From Pyrenophora tritici-repentis (lineage: Eukaryota; Ascomycota; Dothideomycetes; Pleosporales; Pleosporaceae): a DNA stretch of 64,000 bases. Location of the stretch: contig NC_089398.1 in assembly GCF_003171515.1 (NCBI RefSeq), forward strand, positions 62,001 to 126,000. The letters are read 5' to 3'. Below, in pieces: positions 21,664 to 29,778 of the stretch (positions are counted from its first letter, which is position 1; the number at the start of each line of letters is the position of its first letter). The notes under the pieces were generated by a model. It worked only from the letters and a program-made list of their open reading frames with translations, was not told where the DNA came from and made no database searches. A program made the translations under genes and the position numbers.

Positions 21664-21802
21664 TGTGTCTATAGAGGAGGTACTGTAGAGAAAACAATAA
21701 CTAAATGGAAGTAAAGGCAACGTTTTAGAGATATGTATTGGGAGGGGATTCATAGCATCTTATATAGGGAGGCCTTGGGAGGATTATGTAATGGGCTGGG
21801 GC

Positions 21803-22004
21803 CAGAGTTGTCAACAATCAAGCCAATCTGCAATCAAGCCAAATGTGGCCCCTGCTTACTAGCGGCCTAGAATATACAGGTACAGCTATACCGAAATAGA
21901 GGGGTGGCACGTCTCTCTTGTAGGCCCGTGGCTGATCGACAAGGCTAGTGAGCAGGGGCCACATTTGGCTTGATTGCAGATTGGCTTGATTGTTGACAAG
22001 TCTG
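21803..22004. mobile_element. 202-bp hAT-type MITE, CAGAGTTGTC family, second copy
   Basis: The same element as 1472-1673 but inverted. The ends CAGAGTTGTCAACAATCAAG and GTTGACAAGTCTG are present. The flanks GCTGGGGC and CCTCTTAG do not match, so the insertion site has been rearranged or has decayed. Confidence 0.85.
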
Positions 22005-22020
22005 CCTCTTAGTAAGATCC

Positions 22021-22566
22021 TGTTACGACCGCGTACGGAAAAGGTCCGGCGATGGTCGTACGCGCTTTGAAGGATCGCGCAGTGCAGTCATTGCGACGAA
22101 GGGACAACGACCACGCCGCAGTCACGTGACTGCTCGTCGACGAGCGGCCACGCCAAGAGCCAATCAGCTCACGCTCGTCCACGAGCGCCGCACAACCAAC
22201 CACACCTCTACGCACCCCACAAGTAATGTATCGCTCGTCAACGAGTACCCACACGCTCGTCAACGAGCAGGACACTCTTTAGTATATAGTCACAGGCAAT
22301 GAGCCCCTATGGCTCATTGTGTTCAACTTCGATTAGTATTTCCAATACTAGCTTTGATTCTCAACCACCGTATATTACATCGATCTACCAATCGTGCTAT
22401 ACAACCCCCTGTGTCCATCGCACTCACTCTTCTCTCGAGAACCAACCCTAGATCAGTTAGCCTTCTAAGGAAAGCTTTCAGTTCTTCACAGATCCTCGGT
22501 GAGACCTTCGGAGCCTTTACCTAGCCCCCTTGTTCCCCGTCAAGGAGAGAATCCTACTTGCTAACA
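22021..22566 (+). repeat. Possible LTR-like repeat with palindrome array
   Basis: This block starts TGTTACGACC and ends TTGCTAACA (TG..CA with a 5-bp inverted end), but no matching duplication flanks it. Inside are four copies of a near-palindrome GCTCGTCNACGAGC (22132-22145, 22173-22186, 22233-22246, 22255-22268), a TATA-like TAGTATATAG near 22279 and a pyrimidine-rich tail. A promoter-bearing LTR is one explanation. The short frame at 22309-22524 has no recognisable product. Confidence 0.35.
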
Positions 22567-22790
22567 TCCATCCAAGCGTGCCAGGACGCACGGTGTAACG
22601 GGTCACCTTCTCTTCTAGACCCTCGGCACCGTACAAGACACACTACGCGCTAACCAGTAGCACAAATCCTAGGTACGTTAGTGCTAACAAAGTCTTTCGG
22701 AGACATTATCGGCAACTAAGTCGGATATTACTATATTGCCGGTGAAGCCGAACCCCTGATCCTAGGCGATGGAGTTGCGGGCCATCTAAT

Positions 22791-22952
22791 CACAGTCCGC
22801 AACAATCAATTAAGTGGGTCCTAGAAGGTTCAGATTGGATTGATTGATTACCGCTTTAAGCCTAGTAGTTACCTATAGGAGTTTAAGCCCTACCTAGATA
22901 GGTAAGTGGGTCTAGGAGAGTGACCGGATTGAATTGATTGTTGCGGAGTCTA
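22791..22952. mobile_element. 162-bp hAT-type MITE, copy 4
   Basis: Complete copy, same orientation as copy 1. The TSD is CATCTAAT at 22783-22790 and 22953-22960. It is inserted in repeat-derived DNA. Confidence 0.95.
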
Positions 22953-22984
22953 CATCTAATATTCGTCACGGAAAGTGTAAAGGG

Positions 22985-23222
22985 GCTACGCTCGAGGAGC
23001 TATTGCACAGGTATACAGGTGATTATATTCGATAGAGAGCTAGAATATAGGACCTAGAAGCTATCAAATATACACAACTCGGAATAACTCTCAGCCAAAC
23101 TTAAGAGGTTTGGTCTGAGCGACGTTCGGGCGCGTATAGTCGCGCACCGTGCGTTTGCGCATGTGACCGAGATATCATCGAGGATTCACCAACTGGGCTC
23201 CAGCCCATCACAGAAAGATATA
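22985..23222. repeat. Direct repeat, first copy
   Basis: About 22985-23070 (GGCTACGCTCGAGGAGC, then CAGGTATAC, AGAGAGCTA and AGCTATC) reappears diverged at 23395-23475. The end of the block (CCAGCCCATCACA) recurs near 23810. These are old duplicated repeat fragments. Confidence 0.5.
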
Positions 23223-23364
23223 ACGTCCATCCTTGCGTAGCGGGACACCCTATGTGCCGGGACCTGCCAATCAACTTGCAGATTTTGGGCAGAAGTTCGT
23301 GATTTAAGCGAGCTGATTGGCCGGTTCCGGCACACAGGGTGTCCCGCTACGCGAGGATGGACGT
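23223..23364. mobile_element. 142-bp TA-flanked MITE (Tc1/mariner type)
   Basis: It has about 40-bp inverted ends (ACGTCCATCC.CGCGTAGCGG plus GACACCCT.TGTGCCGG) and is flanked by TA on both sides (23221-23222 and 23365-23366), as expected for Tc1/mariner-type insertions. The outer ten bases match the dispersed 45-bp motif at 20043, 22564 and 23892, which suggests a common TIR family. Confidence 0.75.
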
Positions 23365-23366
23365 TA

Positions 23367-25021
23367 CGTCAGTACCGGTAGCGGAGCAACACTAACTACG
23401 CTCAAGGAGCAATCGCACAGGTATACTGTAGTTGTATTGACAGAGAGCTAAGCTCTAGGCTACGTAGCTATCTATATATATGTCAGATTCGATGAGATAT
23501 TGCAAAGAATTGATGGTTGTTCATTGTTCATTGTCTTGTGTTTCTTTTCATGGTGCTGTCGCGATGTATGTGTTCTCGTGCACGTAAGGCCGAAATAGGA
23601 TCGAGGCGGATCAGCGAACATGGCTGCAACCTGGACCCCGATACTAAACTGCCTGCTGGATAGCCTTCTATCCCGCAGTAACACGTGCTATCTGACAATA
23701 TACCTAAGAGTTTGGGATGGAGAAACAATATTGCGATCGTCTGATCCGCAATCGGGCCGGGAGTGGAGAAACCGAGGTTATCAACGAGGATCAGAGGGGG
23801 AAGGGGCTCTAGCCCATCACAATAGTCCGAGGGTCCGGAAGAGAAAGTGTCCCGTTACACCGTGCGTCCCGGCACGTAGGGATAGACGTTAGGTGGACTC
23901 ATGCGCACGACAACAAAATTTTATTCGCGAACAAGTACCTTGACCCGAAGCGCTTTAATACAAAGGGTAGACCCTTAGTTGTAATCAGACTTTTCTACAT
24001 AGATATTCCATATCTATATAACACTTATTACTTTAGGCGCTTTATCCAGTGAGGTAGACTACGCATCTTGCTCTAAAGCAAGCCGGGATAGTAAAGATTA
24101 AGACTGCAGATTTAAAATGTCGATTCAAAGTAGAGAATGCGCATCCCGGCAGTTTCTCCGCATAAACAGCAGGATGGTCAAATCGTGTCCAGCCGGCTGT
24201 GCGTCTTTAGCAGCTCTTAGTACGCGGCAGCTTGTAGTAGCGTGCTAAGATATCTGTGTCCGCCCTACACAACTCTTATTCCCGATTTTGTAGGCATCTG
24301 TTGATCCAGACGTGTACGCGTGCGTTTCAGACAGCCGCGCTTCATACTCCTTCCACTAATTTCCTCGCAAAGCAGCTTATTTGTCGTAGAAATTGCTGTT
24401 AAAGGGCACTTAGCTTAGGCACGCACTACTTTCGCTATAAAAGAGTAATCGACTTTTCGTCGAACGTCTGCGAAATAGTGCGCAAAGTGATGAACTGTAG
24501 TGAGAAAATGGGCGAACTGTGTGATAGATTTCGAGCTACGGAAGGAAGAAGAGGGAGCAGAAATGGCGCTAAGCCTATCTGAGAGGAGCTAAGCCGTACG
24601 GGCCTTGGCACCCGCGAACACAAAGTGTGTACAACGAGACAGTATCCCTACGCCTACACAACTTACATCGCTGCGCACCCTTCCTCGATAATATGAGTCT
24701 CGCGAGATGCCACGACGGCAGTCTAAGTAGGACTGTTCTATCCGCTGGCACTCTGCCCACGTGCGCAGTAGTCTGACGTGTGTTCACGTAGCGAACACTG
24801 TCCAGCGCAAGTTGTGAGGCCAGGCGGCGCAGGATGCTCCATGTGCCCAGCATCCGCTCAGCCTGGTCGCATGTACTGCCTCGACAGGCAGCCTTCACAG
24901 TAACCCAGCGTAAGCTTCCTCTGCCTACTTCGCTCTGTCGCTCCCTTGCCTTTCTACTCTCAACACCATTAAAGTCGTTCGCGCCTCGCCTTTCCTAGAC
25001 TAAGCTAAAACTGCAAATGCC
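23367..25021. other. Decayed repeats and upstream region of the NLR gene
   Basis: No supported gene. It contains the second direct-repeat copy (23395-23475), an inverted copy of the 45-bp motif ending at 23892 and the second copy of the 20.6-kb block (24135-24265). The last 100 bp before the NLR start are pyrimidine-rich (CTCTGTCGCTCCCTTGCC, then TTTCTACTCTCAACACC), like a fungal promoter/leader. Confidence 0.45.
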
Positions 25022-27610
25022 ATGCGGCTTCTCCACTATGACGCGCTAGGAAGGCTTGTCTTGACAGATTTCCGCGGCAAAACAACCCCGCGCTACGCCA
25101 TTCTGTCGCACAGATGGAGCGACTCGGAGGCCCTTATCGAAGACATATCAAGTGGAACTTACAAGGAGAAGGAAGAAGGCTATCGAAAGCTTAGGTTCTG
25201 TGCCAATCAAGCCGTGCAGGATGGGCTGCAGTACTTCTGGATCGACACATGCTGTATCGACATGTGGAATAACAACGAGCGCTCCAAGGCGATCAACTCG
25301 ATGTTCCAGTGGTACAAGAACGCGGCACGGTGCTACGTCTTCTTGTCAGACGTTTCGGTGTCGACTGCTACAGAGCCAGTCCAACCCAGCGACTGGGAGG
25401 CGTCGTTCCGTGCAAGTGCATGGTTTACTCGGGGGTGGACGCTCCAAGAGCTGATTGCGCCAGTGTCAGTCGAGTTCTTCTCGCGTGAAAGAAGGCGCAT
25501 AGGCGACAAAAATTCGCTCGACCAGCTCATACACGACATTACCAACATTCCGCTCGCAGCACTACGCAACCGTCCTTTGCACGAGTTTAATACATCTGAG
25601 CGAAGACGATGGGTCGAAAACCGCAGAACAAAAGAAGAAGAAGACATTGTGTACTGCCTACTTGGAATTCTTGGCGTCTCTATGCCCACCGCGTACGGCG
25701 AAGGACAGGAAAGTGCACGAAGCAGACTGCAAGCTGAACTAGAGGAAACTAATAACGCACCGTCGATCATCCAGTTCTCACAAAACCCCCGCTTCGTAGG
25801 CCGAGAGTCGCAGCTTGCCGAGCTAGAAGCTAAGCTCTTCAGCAACGAGCACACCACTACTACACTAGCCATAGTTGGGCCGGGCGGAACTGGCAAGACG
25901 CAGCTCGCGCTCGAGGTTGCACACAGAACAAGGCAGAAGAACAAGAACTGCTCGGTCCTCTGGATGGATGCGAGCGATAAAGTCAGTCTCTACCAGTCGT
26001 ATGCAAGTGTTGCGCAGAAGCTCAATATTGCAGGCTGGGACGATGATCAGGCCGACATAAAGCAGCTTGTAAAACGCTGTGTAGTAGAGATTGGTGCACG
26101 GCACTGCTTACTAATCTTCGACAACACAGAGCACATCACCCTGCGATCTAGCGGCTCGTCCACGACAGAAGCCGCAGACTTAGCCAATTGTCTGCCGCAG
26201 TCTAAGCTATGTTCTGTCATTTTCACAACAACCAACACCAACACAGCTCAAGCGCTCGCTCCACAGAACATCATATCGCTGCGAGAGCTGACACTAGATG
26301 CGGCGCTGAAGATGCTGCAAGTCCGCTTAGCGAGGTCACTCGCGAACACTGAGCAGCAGGAAGCCGAGCACTTGCTAAGAGCGCTATCGTATCTTCCTCT
26401 AGCAGTCATGCAAGCAGCGGCCTGTATAAAGGCTAGCGGTATGACGGTGCAGGAGTATCGATCACGAATGGACGATCATAAAGAACTTGCTATCGAACAC
26501 AGCGGCGACCTATCTGAGGGTAAGCTACAAGGTGTTGGCGTGAAAGACCCTGTAGCTGCTACGCTGTTTCTCTCTATATATGAGATCAGGCATGATAATG
26601 CGCTTGCTGCAGACTATCTGTTTCTTGCTGCATGCGTAGAACGAAAAGATATCTCTCTCGATCTTCTAGAGGCAGCCTCGCCGCAAGCAAGAGAAGACGC
26701 TATTAGGGTACTAGACAAGTATGCGCTCGTCACCAGGCGACCTGCTGAGTCTGCACTCGATGTTCATCGACTAGTCCATCGAGCTCTACGCAAGCAGCTG
26801 CAAGCGCAGGGACTTAGACAGTGGACCCAGCGCACTATGACACAGCTACTTCGTGTGTTCCCGGACAATAATCATAGTAACAGAAGCAAGTGGAGACGAC
26901 TCCTCCCACATGCCCAATACGCTCTTTCGCACAGCCAGATGAACGAAGATGATAATGAAAGATTATATCTCGCATCGAAATGTGCTATGACTCTATATAG
27001 TGACGGACGGTATAAGGAAGCCGAAGAGTTATTCGTGCAAGTGATGGAGACTCGCAAGACGAAGCTGGGAGCGGACCATCCAGACACGCTGACCAGCATG
27101 GCCAACCTAGCGTCGACATACAGGAACCAAGGTCGATGGGACGACGCCGAGGAGCTGGAGGTGCAAGTGATGGAGACGAGCAAGACGAAGCTGGGAGCGG
27201 ACCATCCCGACACGCTGACCAGCATGGCCAACCTAGCGTCGACATACAGGAACCAAGGCCGATGGGACGACGCCAAGAAGCTGTTTATGCAAGTGATGGA
27301 GACGAGTAGGACGAAGCTGGGAGCGGACCATCCGGACACGCTGAACAGCATGGCCAACCTAGCGTCGACATACAGGGACCAAGGTCGATGGGACGACGCC
27401 GAGGAGCTGTTTATGCAAGTGATGGAGACGAGTAGGACGAAGCTGGGAGCGGACCATCCGGACACGCTGAACAGCATGGCCAACCTAGCGTCGACATACA
27501 GGGACCAAGGTCGATGGGACGACGCCGAGGAGCTGGAGGTTAGACTCCGCAACAATCAATTCAATCCGGTCACTCTCCTAGACCCACTTACCTATCTAGG
27601 TAGGGCTTAA
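25022..27610 (+). CDS. HET - NB-ARC - TPR NLR protein, 3' end replaced by MITE
   Basis: The ATG is at 25022. Residues about 20-165 form a HET domain (YAILSHRWSD, YFWIDTCCID, WFTRGWTLQELIAP). At about 285 there is a P-loop (GPGGTGKTQLA), then a Walker B-like strand (HCLLIFDN, about 362) and further NB-ARC/ARC-like helices. From about residue 665 there are tetratricopeptide repeats of 42 residues (MANLASTYRNQGRWDDAEEL, then GADHPDTL), four units almost identical at DNA level. Domain order and repeat type match fungal NLRs that control heterokaryon incompatibility or programmed cell death, with the HET as death effector and the TPRs as sensor. The repeat array stops at 27540. The last 23 codons are read from the MITE and end at 27610, so the natural C-terminus is missing. 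Whether the truncated product works is unknown. Confidence 0.88.
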   Translation: MRLLHYDALGRLVLTDFRGKTTPRYAILSHRWSDSEALIEDISSGTYKEKEEGYRKLRFCANQAVQDGLQYFWIDTCCIDMWNNNERSKAINSMFQWYKNAARCYVFLSDVSVSTATEPVQPSDWEASFRASAWFTRGWTLQELIAPVSVEFFSRERRRIGDKNSLDQLIHDITNIPLAALRNRPLHEFNTSERRRWVENRRTKEEEDIVYCLLGILGVSMPTAYGEGQESARSRLQAELEETNNAPSIIQFSQNPRFVGRESQLAELEAKLFSNEHTTTTLAIVGPGGTGKTQLALEVAHRTRQKNKNCSVLWMDASDKVSLYQSYASVAQKLNIAGWDDDQADIKQLVKRCVVEIGARHCLLIFDNTEHITLRSSGSSTTEAADLANCLPQSKLCSVIFTTTNTNTAQALAPQNIISLRELTLDAALKMLQVRLARSLANTEQQEAEHLLRALSYLPLAVMQAAACIKASGMTVQEYRSRMDDHKELAIEHSGDLSEGKLQGVGVKDPVAATLFLSIYEIRHDNALAADYLFLAACVERKDISLDLLEAASPQAREDAIRVLDKYALVTRRPAESALDVHRLVHRALRKQLQAQGLRQWTQRTMTQLLRVFPDNNHSNRSKWRRLLPHAQYALSHSQMNEDDNERLYLASKCAMTLYSDGRYKEAEELFVQVMETRKTKLGADHPDTLTSMANLASTYRNQGRWDDAEELEVQVMETSKTKLGADHPDTLTSMANLASTYRNQGRWDDAKKLFMQVMETSRTKLGADHPDTLNSMANLASTYRDQGRWDDAEELFMQVMETSRTKLGADHPDTLNSMANLASTYRDQGRWDDAEELEVRLRNNQFNPVTLLDPLTYLGRA
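27016..27540 (+). repeat. 126-bp coding tandem repeat (TPR units)
   Basis: ATGGCCAACCTAGCGTCGAC recurs at 27098, 27224, 27350 and 27476, exactly 126 bp (42 codons) apart. The units differ by a handful of bases, and the last is cut by the MITE at 27541. High DNA identity between units is the hallmark of hypervariable fungal NLR repeats. Confidence 0.93.
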
Positions 27611-27702
27611 ACTCCTATAGGTAACTACTAGGCTTAAAGCGGTAATCAATCAATCCAATCTGAACCTTCTAGGACCCACTTAATTGATTGTTGCGGACTG
27701 TG
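27541..27702. mobile_element. 162-bp hAT-type MITE, copy 5, at a rearrangement junction
   Basis: A full-length copy in the orientation of copy 2, but the flanks differ: CTGGAGGT on the left and GGTAGCGC on the right. All other 162-bp copies have a perfect TSD. Both adjoining genes end exactly at its borders. Confidence 0.93.
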
Positions 27703-27941
27703 GGTAGCGCATCATCGAACTGATCTTGCGGTATCGTTGGTTCGAGATAGTAATTTGGCTGTGGGAGATAGTTTGTAGGGAGGAATAGAGGTTGTTCAGA
27801 GAAGATATCCAAGTTGACATCGAAATCATTATGTTCGGTCGTGAGATGAGGTAAGAACGGGCTTGTCGTTGGGTCAAAGTTGAAAATTTCATCCCAAGCC
27901 TGATCTTGAGCAATTGGTTCGGAGGATTGTGTGTTTGCCAT
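27703..27941 (-). pseudogene. N-terminal fragment of an uncharacterised acidic protein
   Basis: The ATG at 27941 (MANTQSSEPIAQDQAWDEIF) opens about 79 codons rich in Asp, Pro, Phe and Tyr with no recognised domain. The composition resembles acidic activation-type N-termini of fungal regulators, but that is only an impression. The frame enters the MITE at 27702, gains ten foreign residues and stops at about 27669. The rest of the gene is absent from the window beyond the MITE, so it is truncated. The upstream region (about 27942-28080) is its likely promoter. Confidence 0.55.
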
Positions 27942-28138
27942 GATATGATGCGTAATCTGGTGTTGAATTCGATTGAGTTTACTGTGAGCTAGGAACGATA
28001 TGTGGTGCATGCACTCTTAGATATAGATTTTCACTAGAAGGCGGAGCAAGTATTTAAGCGCTGAAAGAGATTTAATTAGACAAGGGTTAGCGAACTAGTG
28101 TTGCATATTTCCGAGCAGACACGAGGAACTGTGCCACC

Positions 28139-29362
28139 TTACGACTTAACCGCCGCGGCGTGCCAGAGGGCGAAGCACTCAAGCGACACTAACTCTAGAA
28201 ACGGCAATAGGATGCCATAATTCGGCTCGCTCTCAATGAATCGATGCTATGATCATAAGCATAATAGACAAAGTATCAGAAGCAGATACTTACAGGCTTC
28301 TCAAGTTTAGCACTTGCGGGTACATTCGCGTTAAACATATTATCGAGAAAGTCGACAAGCAATTTATAGCCACTCCACTTCCCTCCATTGTCTAGACCAA
28401 ATGTCTTATTAGATTCTCGCAGACGACGTATCTCTACCAGATCCCGTAGTTCTTTCTTTGGTGTACCGTTCATACATTGGAGCACTACTATCCCTAGACA
28501 CTCTAGGTCGCGGTTAGGCGTGCTCTCAGTTGTCACCTGTATGCACTCTTCAAAGTTGGCTAATAAAGTCAGATGAGATACTCTTGAGGGCAATAATAAT
28601 TTAGCTTTCTCACATAGCAGTGGTCTTCCCGTAGAACAAAACCTTATCGTAGCTGTTGAGATAAGATTGTGTATGATTCCGAATTTAGCTATGTGCTTTA
28701 TGGCAAGAAATACCTATTCAACTTAGCTAAATGTTGCGGAGCACATATATCTAGTCATATTTACCGAGCTTGCGATCATACGAATATGCGGCTCTTCGAG
28801 GCGTGTGTGAACGTTGAGAACTTCTTCAAGTGTGTATCGAGAATACTCTAACTGGCAGAGATGTCAACAAGCAAGTCAAGCTGGCTTGATTCTTATCGAT
28901 TGCAGATCACAGACAATATAGAGGCTCGTGCACAGTGGCACGTCCCAGAGAATGGTCTGTGATCTGCAATCGATAAGAATCAAGCCAGCTTGACTTGCTT
29001 GTTGACATCTCTGCTAACTGGAGGAACAACGAGGACTCGGTTTCGAAAGCCTGTCTGATAGTTGAAACATGGGGATGGTCTGACAGTTTCTTCATCTTCT
29101 CGAGCTCGTCTCGACCGGCCTGAATGGTCATCTCCTTCACCAGAACCAACTGGCTCTTGTAAACGCAGATAGACCACACGTACTTCCCTTGCACTAAGTT
29201 TCCTTGTCGTACTAACGTTTTCCATGGGCTGTCGCGAATTTCTCGGTGAGTTGTAGAGATTGGCTGACTCTTTTCGAGAGCTTTTTGCAGTAGTGCTGCT
29301 TTTGTTGGTACTTGGGGCCTTGGGTGCCGTTGAAACGCTTCTTCAATAGCCTTCGTTGCCAT
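28139..29362 (-). pseudogene. Protein-kinase-like (pseudokinase) gene split by a MITE
   Basis: The ATG is at 29362 (MATKAIEEAFQRHPR). Exon 1 runs to 28765 and contains the 158-bp MITE at 28856-29013. Exon 2 is 28294-28713 and exon 3 is 28139-28246. Introns are 51 bp (GTAAAT..ATAG) and 47 bp (GTAAGT..ATAG). Without the MITE and one TSD the exons sum to 960 nt, giving 319 aa with all phases agreeing. The N-lobe has QLVLVKEMTI (lysine strand) and ELEKMKKLSDHPHV (helix C); the C-lobe has IKHIAKFGIIHNLIS where HRD is expected, and DLECLGIVVLQCMNGTPKKE, the APE-to-helix-F region. The catalytic Asp and a DFG are missing, so even the intact protein looks like a pseudokinase. In the present copy the MITE brings stops after about 115 codons. 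Confidence 0.72.
28856..29013. mobile_element. 158-bp MITE, almost fully palindromic
   Basis: The ends CAGAGATGTCAACAAGCAAG are inverted, with arms over 60 bp, and flanked by the perfect TSD CTAACTGG (28848-28855 and 29014-29021). It is inserted in exon 1 of the kinase-like gene. It belongs to the CAACAAKCAA terminal group; its autonomous partner is not in the window. Confidence 0.95.
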
Positions 29363-29778
29363 GATTGTTGCTTCGTCCTTCAGCATCCATAGGCACTGTT
29401 ATGCTACGGTGTAGCTCTGCCATACAAGAAAGCAGTTCCCCGTTAAACTGCAATATGTTCCGGAAAACGGGGACTGGGGACGGACTACCGAAAGTGGGTC
29501 TCCCGTCGTGGCTGTGTTCCCTAGTAACAGTTTTCGAGCAATACCTGCACTGGATTTTGGTAAAGCCTGCAACAGATGCACATAAAAGCACTTATCTGGC
29601 ACTATCAATTGTCCATCAAACCCTTCATTCTAACCCCCACTACTACCGGTTCCACCATCCGAGCATACAACATGGACGCGGTAGAAGTTACTTAGCCTAC
29701 ACTACTTGCGGCTCGTCAGCAAAGTGATGCAGTTAATCAGCTTTCCAACAACGTGCACACACCTGCGCCACTTGAAGC
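29363..29778. other. Upstream region of the kinase-like gene, possible coding remnant
   Basis: A minus-strand frame at about 29343-29591 (CRYCSKTVTREHSHDGR, then FRNILQFNGELLSCMAELHR) has coding-like composition and overlaps the start of the kinase-like gene by about 20 bp. It could be an upstream exon or another gene fragment; I cannot decide which. Confidence 0.3.

Noticed and set aside
22009..22275. Minus-strand frame across the palindrome array
   Set aside because: Composition is dictated by the palindromes; no start context or family.
26872..27555. Long minus-strand frame opposite the TPR array
   Set aside because: Mirror of the 126-bp coding repeat; only the plus strand shows HET, P-loop and TPR motifs.
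27541..27610. A conserved C-terminal domain of the NLR
   Set aside because: The 23 residues are encoded by the MITE end.
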